Counted from the first letter of the stretch, positions 41,904-52,754 are shown. The stretch is 64,000 nucleotides of DNA from Leisingera sp. NJS204 (GCF_004123675.1 NZ_CP035417.1:1603501-1667500); one strand, 5' to 3'. The notes: generated by a model not told the origin, from the sequence alone. Translations and numbers: made by a program.

Positions 41904-42629
41904 TCAGCCAGCCGGCTTTTGCCACTCCATCAGGTAGAGATAGGGAGCCCGGTTGTAGCTGTCCGCCCGCTCGCCGCCCGTCGCCATGGGTTCGTCAAAA
42001 TGGGTCAGCTGCAGCCCTGCGTTCAGCAATGCTTGCATGTAGAACGCCTGCGGCCGGTGCCAGTTCTTTATCCGCATCCCATTCCATTCGCCCCAATGGT
42101 GGTGTTCTTCGAAATAGCGGTCGATGCACATATTCGCCGCGCCGTCCTGATCACGTGTCCAGCCTCCGCCTTTGGATTGCGAGGCTGTGATCCAGCTGTT
42201 GAGGTTGGCAATCAGCAGATGACCTCCCGGCGCCAGCACCCGCGTCATCTCGGCGATTGCACGTTTCGTGTCTGGAATGTCGATCAGTGTCAAATAGCTG
42301 ACTACGATGTCGAAACTGGCGTCTGCAAATGGCAGAGCTTCTGCAGTACCTTTTACAAACCTCTGATCAGACAGGGCTTCCGCATGCCGGAGGAGGGCAT
42401 CTGTCGGATCCAACCCGGTTACGTTTCCTGCGAAGGGCGCGAGCATCCGGCAAAACCGGCCCTCGCCGCACCCCACGTCGAGAATGCGCGGGCTTGGCCG
42501 GAGACGCACACGGTTCAGCATCGGGTGATCCAGAACATGTTGCCGGCTGAAGTCGCCGCTTACCCCCATCAGTGTGATCCAGGCGTCAGCAGAGGCCTGC
42601 CATCCATTGTCCATCACAGGCTCTCCCAT
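41904..42629 (-). CDS. Class I SAM-dependent methyltransferase
   Basis: A 241-residue methyltransferase with motif I 'ILDVGCGEGRFCRML' (about 49-63), 'VTGLDPTD' for the ribose-binding acidic residue and 'FDIVVSYLTLIDI' (motif II/IV region). Methyltransf_11-like; substrate unknown. A start at 42614 (MDNGWQ) is also possible. Confidence 0.82.
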   Translation of the reverse strand: MGEPVMDNGWQASADAWITLMGVSGDFSRQHVLDHPMLNRVRLRPSPRILDVGCGEGRFCRMLAPFAGNVTGLDPTDALLRHAEALSDQRFVKGTAEALPFADASFDIVVSYLTLIDIPDTKRAIAEMTRVLAPGGHLLIANLNSWITASQSKGGGWTRDQDGAANMCIDRYFEEHHHWGEWNGMRIKNWHRPQAFYMQALLNAGLQLTHFDEPMATGGERADSYNRAPYLYLMEWQKPAG

Positions 42630-42682
42630 ACTGCATACGCGAAAGGGGAGTAGTGGTGGCTGACAGGCTTGCCGTCAATAAG

Positions 42683-42712
42683 AAACGCCGCGGCATTTGA
42701 GCCGCGGCGTTT
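42683..42712 (-). terminator. Intrinsic terminator after glyA
   Basis: AAACGCCGCGGC / GCCGCGGCGTTT, a 12-bp perfect stem, with T-rich sequence on both sides, just beyond the glyA stop. Confidence 0.85.
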
Positions 42713-42736
42713 GGTTTTTTTATGTTTTTCAGTCTC

Positions 42737-44032
42737 TTACAGGTTCGGGTACAGCGGGAATCTGGCGCAGAGATCCGCGACCTTGGCGCGCACCGCCGCT
42801 TCCACATCCGCATTGCCGTCTTCACCGTTGGCGGCCAGCCCGTCGATCACCTCGATGATCAGATCGGCGATCTGGCGGAACTCAGCTTCGCCGAAGCCGC
42901 GGGTGGTGCCGGCCGGGGTCCCGAGGCGCAGGCCCGAGGTCACGGTGGGCTTTTCCGGGTCGAACGGGATGCCGTTCTTGTTGGTGGTGATATGGGCCCG
43001 CCCCAGCGCCTTGTCGGCGATGTTGCCGGTCACGCCTTTGGGACGCAGATCGACCAGCATCACATGGGTATCGGTGCCGCCGGTGACGATGTCCAGCCCG
43101 CCCTGGATCAGCTGGTCTGCCAGCGCCGCCGCGTTTGCCTTGACCTGCTTCTGGTAGGTCTTGAACTCAGGCTTCAGCGCCTCGCCAAAGGCCGCCGCCT
43201 TGCCTGCGATCACATGCATCAGCGGGCCGCCCTGGATGCCGGGGAAAATAGCCGAGTTCACTTTCTTGGCAATCGCCTCGTCATTGGTCACGATCATGCC
43301 GCCGCGCGGGCCGCGCAGGGTTTTATGGGTGGTGGTGGTGGCCACATGCGCATGCGGGAACGGCGAGGGGTGCTCACCGGCGGCGATCAGGCCCGCGATA
43401 TGGGCCATGTCGACCATGAAATAGGCGCCGACGCTGTCGGCGATTTCACGGAACTTGGCAAAGTCGATCTGGCGCGGGATGGCGGAGCCGCCGGCGATGA
43501 TCAGCTTGGGCTGGTGCTCGGTGGCCAGCGCCTGGATCTGGTCGTAGTCGATCAGGTTGTCGCTTTCGCGCACGCCGTAATGCACCGCGTTGAACCACTT
43601 GCCCGACTGGTTGGGACGCGCGCCATGGGTCAGGTGGCCACCGGAGGCCAGATCCATGCCGAGGATGGTATCGCCGGGCTGGATCAGCGCCTGGAACACG
43701 CCCTGGTTGGCCTGGCTGCCGGAGTTCGGCTGCACATTGGCAAACTCACAGCCGAACAGTGCCTTGGCGCGGTCGATGGCCAGGTTTTCAGCCACGTCCA
43801 CATACTGGCAGCCGCCGTAATACCGGCGCCCCGGATAGCCTTCGGCATATTTGTTGGTCAGCACAGAGCCTTGCGCTTCCATCACCGCCGCCGAGACGAT
43901 GTTCTCGGAGGCAATCAGCTCGATCTCGTCGCGCTGGCGGCCCAGCTCGGCGGTGATCGACGCATAAAGCTCAGGGTCGCGCTCGGAGAGGGTTTGGGTG
44001 AAAAAGCCGGGGTCACGGGTCGCTTCAGTCAT
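42737..44032 (-). CDS. glyA: Serine hydroxymethyltransferase
   Basis: A 431-residue PLP enzyme interconverting serine and glycine with tetrahydrofolate, the main one-carbon source. Family blocks: '[11 protein letters not shown]', '[14 protein letters not shown]', '[12 protein letters not shown]', and the PLP lysine in '[14 protein letters not shown]'. The start at 44032 gives the standard length. Monocistronic, with its own terminator. Confidence 0.96.
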   Translation of the reverse strand: MTEATRDPGFFTQTLSERDPELYASITAELGRQRDEIELIASENIVSAAVMEAQGSVLTNKYAEGYPGRRYYGGCQYVDVAENLAIDRAKALFGCEFANVQPNSGSQANQGVFQALIQPGDTILGMDLASGGHLTHGARPNQSGKWFNAVHYGVRESDNLIDYDQIQALATEHQPKLIIAGGSAIPRQIDFAKFREIADSVGAYFMVDMAHIAGLIAAGEHPSPFPHAHVATTTTHKTLRGPRGGMIVTNDEAIAKKVNSAIFPGIQGGPLMHVIAGKAAAFGEALKPEFKTYQKQVKANAAALADQLIQGGLDIVTGGTDTHVMLVDLRPKGVTGNIADKALGRAHITTNKNGIPFDPEKPTVTSGLRLGTPAGTTRGFGEAEFRQIADLIIEVIDGLAANGEDGNADVEAAVRAKVADLCARFPLYPNL

Positions 44033-44201
44033 AGTGGCTCCGTTGGAGTAAGGATCAGAACTGAGGGATTTCCTATCGGAAACTTCCTTGCGCAGGAAGC
44101 CTGTAAAGCGACATTTCCCTGCGACAGAACGGCAACTATGGTCTTTGCCGGAAAGCTGTGATTGTTTCGGAACCAGATGCCTAACACCGGAAACAGATTT
44201 C

Positions 44202-44963
44202 ATGAGTTTGAGAATCGCCTTTCTGGCCAGTGAGGCCGAAATTGCGCAACAGGCCCTGGGCACTCTGCGTAACAGATACGGGCATGTGCCGCCCGCCGAA
44301 GCCGGTATTGTTGTGGCCCTGGGCGGTGACGGTTTCATGCTGCGCACATTGCTTGCGATGGTGGATCATCCGGCGCCGGTTTACGGGATGAACCGCGGCA
44401 CCGTTGGCTTTCTGATGAATGAGTACCGTGAAGACGGGCTGATCGAGCGGCTTGAAGAAGCCGTGCAGGAAATCATCAATCCGCTGTCGATGACCGCAAT
44501 GGACCGCCGCGGCGCGGTGCATAAGGCGCTGGCCATCAACGAAGTGTCTCTGCTGCGGGCAGGACCGCAGGCGGCACGGCTCAGAGTATCCGTGGACGGG
44601 CGCGTGCGGATGGACGAACTGGTCTGCGATGGCGCCTTGGTCTCCACCCCTGCGGGCTCCACTGCCTATAATTATTCTGCCCATGGCCCGATCCTGCCGA
44701 TCGGGGCGGATGTGCTGGCGCTGACGGCGATTGCCGCTTTCCGGCCGCGGCGCTGGCGCGGAGCGCTTTTGCCTAGCAACGCTATGGTGCGCTTTGATGT
44801 GCTGGAGGCCGGCAAACGCCCGGTGATGGCTGACGCGGATTCGAATTCGGTGGCCGATATTGATTGGGTCGAGATCCGCACTGATCCGCAAATACGCCAT
44901 AAAATCCTGTTCGATCCGGGTCATGGCCTGGAAGAAAGGCTTATATCCGAGCAGTTTACGTAA
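44202..44963 (+). CDS. nadK: NAD kinase
   Basis: A 253-residue NAD kinase producing NADP+. The GGDG motif ('[17 protein letters not shown]') and 'NEVSLLR', '[23 protein letters not shown]' (the conserved TPTGSTAY-type block) are present. Divergent from glyA across about 170 bp. Confidence 0.93.
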   Translation: MSLRIAFLASEAEIAQQALGTLRNRYGHVPPAEAGIVVALGGDGFMLRTLLAMVDHPAPVYGMNRGTVGFLMNEYREDGLIERLEEAVQEIINPLSMTAMDRRGAVHKALAINEVSLLRAGPQAARLRVSVDGRVRMDELVCDGALVSTPAGSTAYNYSAHGPILPIGADVLALTAIAAFRPRRWRGALLPSNAMVRFDVLEAGKRPVMADADSNSVADIDWVEIRTDPQIRHKILFDPGHGLEERLISEQFT

Positions 44964-45420
44964 CCGTTTAACGAAGAGTTCACGGATTTGTGAACATCCC
45001 GGTAACGATTATATGCGATGGTTTACCCACAGGCGGACGTGGGTGGTAATTGCCCAAGGGCAGAATGCCATAGAGCCGTACCGGCGTGTTTTGTACGTTC
45101 CTGTTTATTTAGTTACCTGCCGGTCATGCCTACGAAACCTGCGCCAGAACGCCAGGTTCGCTGAATGCGGCGAGGCGACCGCTGTTTGTAGTGAGTGATC
45201 TCGGTATGGAAGTTCCCCGGGGGCGGTTCAGTCCGTTCCCCGGGACCATTCGCAAAACGAGCGTGAACAGGCAAGACGGGCGTGAACAGGCTGTGCGAGA
45301 ATAGGCTGTACGTGAAGATGCATACACCCGCCATTGCGCCCATCCGGACTATTTCTGGGCGATCTCCAATTTGAACCTTTGGGACCCGCTGATGCTGCCG
45401 TTTGCCGGCTGACTGTGAAA
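44964..45420. other. Gene-free stretch with short direct repeats
   Basis: 457 bp between nadK and the amidase gene. GCGTGAACAGGC occurs twice (45261 and 45280), and GTTCAC/GTGAAC form a small dyad just after nadK. Open frames here lack family resemblance and are not called. Confidence 0.4.
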
Positions 45421-46866
45421 TCAGGCGCTTCCGCCCGCCTGTATCTGGTCCCACAGCGGCAGGCACATGCGGCCTGCGCGGGCTTCAATCGCGGCGCAGG
45501 CGTCCACTGCCAGATCCTCGCGCCAGCGGCGGGCGGCGATCTGCACATTGATCGGCTGCGGCCCCTTGGGCAGCTGCGCCAGCCGGGCGGGGACCGAGGC
45601 GGCAGGCAGGCCGAGGAAGTTCATCGCATAGGAATAAACTGCGCAGCCGAGCACCTCATGCACGCCTTCGGCGCCTTCGGTGTCGCGGTCCGGCTTGAAA
45701 AAGGGCTGCGGCAGGAACGGCGACAAGACCAGCGGGTATTCTTCCATGAACAGGGACCATTGCCGCGCGTAATGGGTGCGCGCGGCCATCATTCGCAGCA
45801 GCTCATCGCCGGCAAAGGGCGGGAACTCCTGGAAATATACGGCAAAGATGTCGCGCACGGTCTGGGAGCCTGCCGCGTCCACGTCATCCTTCATCAGCGC
45901 ATGGACCTCGCCCATCAATGCGCGGTAACCGTTGCGCCCGGCCTCGAACACATTGGGCGGTTCCGCTTCCTCCACCAAATAGCCTGCGTCGGTCAGCGCC
46001 GAGCGGGCAAAATCCAGCGCGGCCTCGACTTCGGGGTGCAGATCATAGCCATGGGTGTTCTTGGTGAATGCGACCTTGACCGGGCCGCTCACCGCTTTGC
46101 CAAACCACGGTACCGGCACATGGAAGGGGTCGCGCGGGTCTGCGGCAATCAGGGAGGGCATTGACAGATGCAGGTCTTCTGCCGAACGGGCAATCAGCCC
46201 TTGCACTGACATCAGCTGCGCCAGCAGCCCGCGTTCGGCGGATTGGCTGGGGTTCCAGGCCGGCACCCGGCCCAGGCCAGGCTTCACTGTTACCGCGCCA
46301 TTGGCGGCCGCTGGAAAGCGCAAGGATCCGCCTATGTCATTGCCATGCGCCAGCGCGCCGATCCCGGCCATCACCGCAGCCCCTGCGCCGCCGGAGGAGC
46401 CGCCCGGCGAGATATGCCGCCCCCAAGGGTTATAGGTGCGGCCATGCAGCGGATTGTCGGTATCGGCCCGGAAGGAAAACTCCGGCGTATTTGTCCGCCC
46501 GATCACCACCGCCCCGGCCTTTTGCAGGTTTTCCACCACCGGGGCGTCTGCAGGCGCTATCAAATCCTTCAGCGCCGGGACGCCGTTGGAGGTGGCATGG
46601 CCCGTTTGATCCACGTTGATCTTGATGGTGACCGGCACGCCATGCAGCGGGCCGGGAACAGCACCGCCTGCGCGTTCCGTGTCGAGCGCGCGGGCGCGCT
46701 CCAGTGCCTCGGCGCTCAGGTCTTCAACCACGGCATTCAGCGCCGGGTTCACCGCGTTCATCCGGTCAATGGAGGCTTGCACGGCATCTTCGGCGCTCAG
46801 GTCTCCGGTGCGGGTCCGTTTTGTCAGTTCCGTTGCACTCAGGCGCCATAGATCCGGTTTTGTCAT
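45421..46866 (-). CDS. Amidase signature family amidase
   Basis: A 481-residue amidase with the Ser-cisSer-Lys triad: Lys in 'VTIKINVDQTG', the Gly/Ser block 'SPGGSSGGAGAAVMAG', and the nucleophile in 'GNDIGGSLRFPAAANG'. Related to indoleacetamide hydrolase and GatA-like enzymes, but no gatB/gatC is near, so a stand-alone amide hydrolase is likely. ATG at 46866. Confidence 0.85.
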   Translation of the reverse strand: MTKPDLWRLSATELTKRTRTGDLSAEDAVQASIDRMNAVNPALNAVVEDLSAEALERARALDTERAGGAVPGPLHGVPVTIKINVDQTGHATSNGVPALKDLIAPADAPVVENLQKAGAVVIGRTNTPEFSFRADTDNPLHGRTYNPWGRHISPGGSSGGAGAAVMAGIGALAHGNDIGGSLRFPAAANGAVTVKPGLGRVPAWNPSQSAERGLLAQLMSVQGLIARSAEDLHLSMPSLIAADPRDPFHVPVPWFGKAVSGPVKVAFTKNTHGYDLHPEVEAALDFARSALTDAGYLVEEAEPPNVFEAGRNGYRALMGEVHALMKDDVDAAGSQTVRDIFAVYFQEFPPFAGDELLRMMAARTHYARQWSLFMEEYPLVLSPFLPQPFFKPDRDTEGAEGVHEVLGCAVYSYAMNFLGLPAASVPARLAQLPKGPQPINVQIAARRWREDLAVDACAAIEARAGRMCLPLWDQIQAGGSA

Positions 46867-47467
46867 GCTCAAGCCTCCCTGGCCGCAGCCTAGGAGGGCA
46901 GGGCTGAGTTGCAAGGGAAACCGGGCGGAAAAGGGCCGGAATTCTGCAAGAACTCCACCGAGGTTCAGGACCTGTCAGGTTTGTCTGTCAGCGTGACAGA
47001 TCGCATATGAGCGCGCGATGGCACGTCTGGAAATTGTTTCCCCAAGCCCATGGCGGGCGGCGCGACACGATAAGCGCAGTTGAAAGCGGCAAAGCCTGAT
47101 CAAAACCATGCTGGGCGGAATGCAGGATCAGCGGCGCACGGCGAGGCGGCGCGGCAGATGCCAGAAGGCCGTTTCTGTGTCATGGGTCTTGCCGCAGGGG
47201 GTGATTCCCTGATTGCAGCCGCCATATCCGGGGGGGGAATTTGCAGATTTGCAATTCTGGCGGGGCTTTCCTGAATATTCTCCTGCAAAGACCTGTTTGC
47301 AAAGTGGTTTGGGTGCAAACCGCAAACCATGTGTAAATTTTGTGAATTCAGGCTGTCTGCCTGTTCGGAACCTGTAAATTTATTGACCAACCTTGCGTGC
47401 AGGGGCAGCAAAACTTGCCCGTTTGCCGCTTTCTCGCCTAGGCAAAGAGCAGGAGGAGACGATCACT
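46867..47467. promoter_or_regulatory. Long upstream region of prpE with TTTGCAAA-type sites
   Basis: A 600-bp gene-free region. TTTGCAAA occurs at 47296-47303, TTTGCAGATTTGCAA at 47240-47254 and GCAAACCGCAAACC at about 47315. TTTGCAAA half-sites are known for the RamB/PccR/ScfR-type regulators of short-chain acyl-CoA metabolism, so propionate-responsive control of prpE is plausible. Confidence 0.5.
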
Positions 47468-49357
47468 ATGGGATATCAGGATATTTATGCCGGCTGGAAA
47501 CAGGACCCGGAACGGTTTTGGATGGAGGCCGCACAGGCGATCAACTGGGATGAAGCCCCGAAACAGGCGCTGTTAGATAAGGGTGATGGCCTTTATGAAT
47601 GGTTTTCCGATGCCAAGGTGAACACCTGCTACAACGCCGTTGACCGCCATGTGGAACAGGGCCGCGGCGAACAGACCGCGATCATCTATGACAGCCCGGT
47701 CACCCATACCAAGCGTGAAATCTCCTATGTCGAGCTGCGCAACCGGGTCGCCACACTGGCCGGTGCGCTGCGTGCGAAAGGCATCGAAAAGGGCGACCGG
47801 GTCATCATCTATATGCCGATGATCCCAGAAGCGCTGGAGGCGATGCTGGCCTGCGCACGCATCGGGGCTGTGCATTCGGTGGTGTTCGGCGGCTTTGCCT
47901 CCAACGAGCTGGCGGTGCGGATCGACGATGCCAAGCCCAAGGCGATCATCGCCGCGTCCTGCGGGATCGAGCCGGGCCGCACCGTGCATTACAAACCGCT
48001 GCTGGATGGCGCCATCGACCTGTCTGAGCACAAGCCGGAATTCTGCGTGATCTTTCAGCGCGAACAGGAAGTGGCGGATCTGATCCCGGGCCGCGACGTG
48101 AACTGGCACGGGTTCCAATACGGTGTGGAACCCGCCGAATGTGTGCCCGTCGAGGGCAACCACCCCTCCTATATCCTCTACACCTCCGGCACCACCGGCC
48201 AGCCCAAAGGCGTGATCCGTCATACCGCGGGCCAGCTGGTGGCGCTGAACTGGACGATGAAAAACATCTACAACGTCGATCCGGGCGATGTGTTCTGGGC
48301 GGCGTCGGATGTGGGCTGGGTCGTTGGGCACAGCTACATCTGCTATGCGCCGCTGATCCATGGCAACACCACAATTGTGTTTGAGGGCAAGCCGGTCGGC
48401 ACACCGGATGCGGGCACATTCTGGCGGGTGATTTCCGAGCATAAGGTCAAAAGCTTCTTCACTGCCCCTACCGCCTTTCGCGCAGTGAAGCGGGAGGATC
48501 CCAAGGGCGAATTCGTCAAGAAATACGATCTGAGCTGCCTGCAGCAGGTTTACCTGGCCGGCGAGCGCGCCGACCCCGACACCATTACCTGGGCGCAGGA
48601 TCAGCTGAAGGTGCCGGTGGTGGACCATTGGTGGCAGACCGAAACCGGCTGGTCGATTGCCGCCAACCCGCTGGGGATCGAAGAACTGCCGACCAAGCTT
48701 GGCTCGCCTGCGGTGCCGATGCCTGGCTATGAGGTGGACATTCTGGACGAAGGCGGCAACCCGGTGGCGCCGGGCGAACTGGGCGCAATTGCGGTCAAGC
48801 TGCCGCTGCCGCCGGGAACCTTGCCGACGCTGTGGAACGCTGAAGAGCGGTTCAAGAAAAGCTACCTCACTACATTTCCCGGCTATTACGAGACCGGCGA
48901 TGCCGGCATGAAGGACGAGGACGGCTATCTCTATATCATGGCGCGCACTGATGATGTGATCAACGTGGCGGGGCATCGTCTCTCGACCGGCGGCATGGAG
49001 GAAGTGCTGGCGGGCCACCCGGATGTTGCCGAATGCGCCGTGATCGGCGTGGCGGACAGCCTTAAGGGGCAGATGCCGGTTGGCTTCCTCTGCCTGAACT
49101 CAGGCGCCGGCCGCGATCATGGCGAGGTGGCGGCCGAGGTCGTCAAACTGGTACGGGAGAAGATCGGCCCGGTTGCCGCCTTCAAACTGGCGGTGGTGGT
49201 GGACCGGCTGCCCAAGACCCGCTCCGGCAAGATCCTGCGCGGCACCATGGTGAACATTGCGGATGGCACGCCGTGGAAGATGCCGGCGACCATTGACGAT
49301 CCGGCTGTCCTGGATGAAATCAAGGGTGCTTTGCAAACAATCGGTTACGCCAGCTAA
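47468..49357 (+). CDS. prpE: Propionyl-CoA synthetase
   Basis: A 629-residue AMP-forming acyl-CoA synthetase. A-motifs: 'YILYTSGTTGQPKGV' (P-loop), 'WWQTETGWSIA', 'YYETGDAGMKDEDGY', and the acylation lysine in 'KTRSGKILRGTM'. The ACS-type N-terminal domain, and 'FGGFASNELAVRIDDAKPK' with overall length, fit PrpE rather than Acs (about 650 aa). It activates propionate (and acetate) for the methylmalonyl-CoA route, also used in DMSP metabolism. Confidence 0.9.
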   Translation: MGYQDIYAGWKQDPERFWMEAAQAINWDEAPKQALLDKGDGLYEWFSDAKVNTCYNAVDRHVEQGRGEQTAIIYDSPVTHTKREISYVELRNRVATLAGALRAKGIEKGDRVIIYMPMIPEALEAMLACARIGAVHSVVFGGFASNELAVRIDDAKPKAIIAASCGIEPGRTVHYKPLLDGAIDLSEHKPEFCVIFQREQEVADLIPGRDVNWHGFQYGVEPAECVPVEGNHPSYILYTSGTTGQPKGVIRHTAGQLVALNWTMKNIYNVDPGDVFWAASDVGWVVGHSYICYAPLIHGNTTIVFEGKPVGTPDAGTFWRVISEHKVKSFFTAPTAFRAVKREDPKGEFVKKYDLSCLQQVYLAGERADPDTITWAQDQLKVPVVDHWWQTETGWSIAANPLGIEELPTKLGSPAVPMPGYEVDILDEGGNPVAPGELGAIAVKLPLPPGTLPTLWNAEERFKKSYLTTFPGYYETGDAGMKDEDGYLYIMARTDDVINVAGHRLSTGGMEEVLAGHPDVAECAVIGVADSLKGQMPVGFLCLNSGAGRDHGEVAAEVVKLVREKIGPVAAFKLAVVVDRLPKTRSGKILRGTMVNIADGTPWKMPATIDDPAVLDEIKGALQTIGYAS

Positions 49358-49452
49358 GCGCAGGGTGGTTCCCTGCATGAAAGCCGCTAGGAAATCCCGC
49401 GATCTCCTGGCGGCGCAGGAAACATTGATGTCCGGCCGTCAACCCGGCCTGG

Positions 49453-49854
49453 CTACCGCGGATCCTGGTCGCTGCTCTGGCCATAGCGGGGCAGCCTGTC
49501 TTTCAGCTCCAGCCAGCTCACATGTTCGGAGTGGAAGACATGAAACCTGGGGGGCATATCCCCAGGACATTCCAAAGTCGCCGTGTACATGTGGATGTTC
49601 ACCGCATCCCGTGCGGTGCGATAAGCCATCTGGGTGCCGCAGGCGCCGCAGAACAGCCGCTCGACACCGTCAGAGGAATTGTAGATCTGCGGCTCTGCAC
49701 CGGACCACGCGACTGCCGTATGCGGCAGTCCGAAAAATGCGGTGACAGGTGCCGCGCAGTTGCGGCGGCAATCGGCGCAGTGGCAATAGCAGCTCCAGGC
49801 CGCCTCGGCCTGGCTCTCCCAATGCACGGCGCCGCAGTGGCAATGCCCTCTCAT
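49453..49854 (-). CDS. GFA/CENP-V family zinc protein
   Basis: 133 residues with CxCGAxxW-like 'GHCHCGAVHW' (3-12), 'CYCHCADCRR' (22-31) and 'LFCGACGTQMAYR', the cysteine set of the glutathione-dependent formaldehyde-activating (GFA) family. Many members are not formaldehyde enzymes, so the substrate is open. Confidence 0.85.
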   Translation of the reverse strand: MRGHCHCGAVHWESQAEAAWSCYCHCADCRRNCAAPVTAFFGLPHTAVAWSGAEPQIYNSSDGVERLFCGACGTQMAYRTARDAVNIHMYTATLECPGDMPPRFHVFHSEHVSWLELKDRLPRYGQSSDQDPR

Positions 49855-49916
49855 GGCTGGTCCCTCGCTGTTGGCTTCCCTGGACAGGCGGCCAACGGTA
49901 ATTCCAAGCCGCAGGA

Positions 49917-52190
49917 CTAACCGTAGTGCGCCACCGGGGTGCCGGCAATGGCGGCCATGTTCAATAGCCCGCGCGCGGTGATCGAAGGGGAAACGATATG
50001 GGCGCGGTTGCCCATGCCCATCAGGATCGGCCCGACCTCCAGCCCGCCGGCCCGCATTTTCAGGATGTTGCGCACGCCTGAGGCGGCATCGGCATGGGCA
50101 AAGATCAGCACATTGGCCGCGCCCTCCAGCCGCGAATTGGGGAAAATCCGCTCACGCAGTTCGGGATCCAGCGCACTGTCGATGTTCATCTCGCCCTCAT
50201 AGGCAAAATCCCGGTGCCTTTCGTCCAGGATCTCCAGCGCGGCGCGCAGGCGGCTGCCGGTGTCGCAGGCGATATTGCCGAATTGCGACTGCGAACACAG
50301 CGCGATCTTCGGCTCCAGGCCAAAGCGGCGCACGTGGCGGGCGGCGCCGATCACGGTTTCCGCAATCTGTTCCGGCGTCGGCTCGATCCGCACATGGGTG
50401 TCGGCAATGAACAGCGGCCCGTCCTCCAGGATCATCAGCGACAACGCCCCGTGCGGCGCATAGCTGTTGCCGCCCAGAACCTGTTCGACATAGTTCATGT
50501 GCCAGCGGTATTCACCAAAGGTGCCGCAAATCAGGCTGTCCGCTTCGCCGCGATGAACCATAATGGCGCCAATTGCAGTGGTATTGGTGCGCATGATCGC
50601 CTTGGCCAGGTCCGGGGTCACCCCGCGCCGCTGCATCACCTTGTGATAGCTGTTCCAATAGTCGTAGTAGCGCGGGTCGTTCTCTGGGTTCACCAGCTGA
50701 AAATCGCGCCCTGGCCGCACATCCAGCCCCAGCCGCTCACAGCGGCGCCCGATCACTTCCGGACGGCCGATCAGGATCGGGGTCTCGGTTGTCTCTTCCA
50801 GGATCGCCTGCGCCGCACGCAGCACCCGCTCATCCTCGCCCTCGCTGAACACGATCCGGCGGGACGCGGCGCGGGCGGCCTCGAACACCGGTCGCATCAG
50901 CAGTGCGGATTTGAATACCGTCTGGTTCAGCTTCTGCTTATAGGCCTCGATATCCTCAATCGGGCGGGTTGCTACGCCGCTGTCCATTGCCGCCTTGGCA
51001 ACGGCGGAGGAGACCACCGCCACCAGCCGCGGGTCGAAGGGTTTGGGGATCAGGTAATCGGCGCCGAAATTCAGCTGCTCGCCTTTGTAGGCAGCCGCGG
51101 CTTCGGCGCTGGTTGTGGCGCGGGCCAGTTCGGCAATGCCGTCGACGCAGGCGATCTGCATCTGGTCGTTGATCTCGGTTGCCCCGACATCCAGCGCGCC
51201 GCGGAAGATGAATGGGAAGCACAGCACGTTGTTGACCTGATTGGGGAAATCGCTGCGGCCCGTGGCGATGATCGCCTCCGGTGCCACCTGGCGCGCCGCC
51301 TCCGGCATGATTTCCGGCGTCGGGTTCGCCAGTGCAAAGATGATCGGGCGGTCCGCCATCTTTGCCACCATTTCGGGCTTCAGCACGTTCGGGCCGGACA
51401 GGCCAAGGAACAGATCCGCGCCGTCCATCACCTGGCCCAGCGCGCGCAGGTCCGACGCCTGGGCAAAGGCCGCCTTCTGCGGGTTCATATCCTCCTCGCG
51501 GCCTTCATAAACCAGACCGTGAATGTCGCAGAGCCAGATATTTTCGCGCTTCACCCCCAGTTTCACCAGCATGTTGAGGCAGGCAATCCCCGCCGCACCG
51601 CCGCCGGTGGAGACGATCTTGATGTCCTCAAACGACTTGCCCGCCACATGCAGGGCGTTCTTGGCGGCCGCGCCCACAACAATTGCGGTGCCGTGCTGGT
51701 CGTCATGAAACACCGGAATGCCCATCCGCTCACGGCAGATCTTCTCGACGATAAAACAGTCTGGCGCCTTGATGTCTTCGAGGTTGATGGCGCCGAACGT
51801 CGGCTCCAGCGAGCAGACGATATCCGCCAGCTTTTCCGGATCGCTCTCATTCACTTCAATGTCAAAACAATCGATGCCCGCGAAGTTCTTGAACAGGACC
51901 GCCTTGCCTTCCATCACCGGTTTTGAGGCCAGCGCGCCGATGTTGCCCAGCCCCAGAACCGCTGAACCGTTCGACACAACGGCCACCAGATTCCCGCGAG
52001 AGGTATAGCGGGCAGCATTGGCGGCGTCCGCTTTGATCTCGGTGCAGGCCTCTGCCACACCGGGTGAATAGGCGCGTGCCAGATCGCGCCCGTTGGCCAT
52101 CGGTTTGGTCGCGCGGATCTCCAGTTTACCGGGCCGCGGAAACTCGTGATAGTTGAGCGCGGCTTGGCGCAGGTTCTGTGAATCGGACAT
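49917..52190 (-). CDS. maeB: NADP-dependent malic enzyme (MaeB type, with phosphotransacetylase-like domain)
   Basis: 757 residues: malic enzyme domains at about 1-425 ('YSPGVAEACTEIKAD', 'SDPEKLADIVCSLEPTFGAINLEDIKAPDCF', 'FHDDQHGTAIV', NADP site 'VSTGGGAAGIACLNML'), then a PTA-like domain (about 430-757) that is usually regulatory rather than catalytic. It decarboxylates malate to pyruvate and supplies NADPH. Confidence 0.95.
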   Translation of the reverse strand: MSDSQNLRQAALNYHEFPRPGKLEIRATKPMANGRDLARAYSPGVAEACTEIKADAANAARYTSRGNLVAVVSNGSAVLGLGNIGALASKPVMEGKAVLFKNFAGIDCFDIEVNESDPEKLADIVCSLEPTFGAINLEDIKAPDCFIVEKICRERMGIPVFHDDQHGTAIVVGAAAKNALHVAGKSFEDIKIVSTGGGAAGIACLNMLVKLGVKRENIWLCDIHGLVYEGREEDMNPQKAAFAQASDLRALGQVMDGADLFLGLSGPNVLKPEMVAKMADRPIIFALANPTPEIMPEAARQVAPEAIIATGRSDFPNQVNNVLCFPFIFRGALDVGATEINDQMQIACVDGIAELARATTSAEAAAAYKGEQLNFGADYLIPKPFDPRLVAVVSSAVAKAAMDSGVATRPIEDIEAYKQKLNQTVFKSALLMRPVFEAARAASRRIVFSEGEDERVLRAAQAILEETTETPILIGRPEVIGRRCERLGLDVRPGRDFQLVNPENDPRYYDYWNSYHKVMQRRGVTPDLAKAIMRTNTTAIGAIMVHRGEADSLICGTFGEYRWHMNYVEQVLGGNSYAPHGALSLMILEDGPLFIADTHVRIEPTPEQIAETVIGAARHVRRFGLEPKIALCSQSQFGNIACDTGSRLRAALEILDERHRDFAYEGEMNIDSALDPELRERIFPNSRLEGAANVLIFAHADAASGVRNILKMRAGGLEVGPILMGMGNRAHIVSPSITARGLLNMAAIAGTPVAHYG

Positions 52191-52754
52191 CTGGCGCTCC
52201 TGAAGATCAGTATTGTTTAGTGTTAAACCATTTTTCTTGCCGGAAACCTAGCCCAAACTGACGCAAATGAACGCCAGTACTGGCAAGCGGCGGCTTCTTG
52301 CGTGAATTCTGCCTTGCGGACGCCTTTGCCGGCAAATGAAAAGGGAATAAAATCGGGGCGCACAGTTGCCGGATTTTGCCTGCGCAAGCCGGAGCGGTTC
52401 TTTGGTATAGTGCCGATTGCCAAAGCCTTGGGGAGGAAAACGGACATAATCAAACGGCGGATGACTTGCGGATTGCGGGTTTTCCAGCCGCCGGGTGTAC
52501 TGCGGGCTGCTAGAAAACCAAAGACATCCTTGGCGACCGCTGTATTCTGACTGAAGATCTTAGTTGGTTTTACAAAGGCCCGCCGCCTGGCCGGCCCCTG
52601 AAACAACGTGAAACTACTGAACGTGGATTGGTTTTGCTTGTTCGGCTTCACACCGGGATGCCAAGTGAACTGCATAGCAGGGCTTTCGCTCTGCGGGGCA
52701 TATCAGCTAGGCTGCGGCATTCTGACCAGATGATCAAAAACCGGGGAAACACCC
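52191..52754. other. Gene-free stretch between maeB and cdd
   Basis: 564 bp holding the divergent promoters of maeB and the salvage operon. No RNA gene, repeat or conserved frame was recognised. Confidence 0.4.

Noticed and set aside
44033-44201. Possible riboswitch in the glyA leader.
   Set aside because: No glycine, SAM, SAH or tetrahydrofolate aptamer pattern could be recognised by eye.
45113-45466. Minus-strand open frame of 117 codons before the amidase gene.
   Set aside because: No family resemblance or start signal, and it covers short direct repeats; treated as chance.
52223-52675. 150-codon minus-strand frame upstream of maeB.
   Set aside because: Lies in the divergent promoter region, has an odd composition and no recognisable domain.
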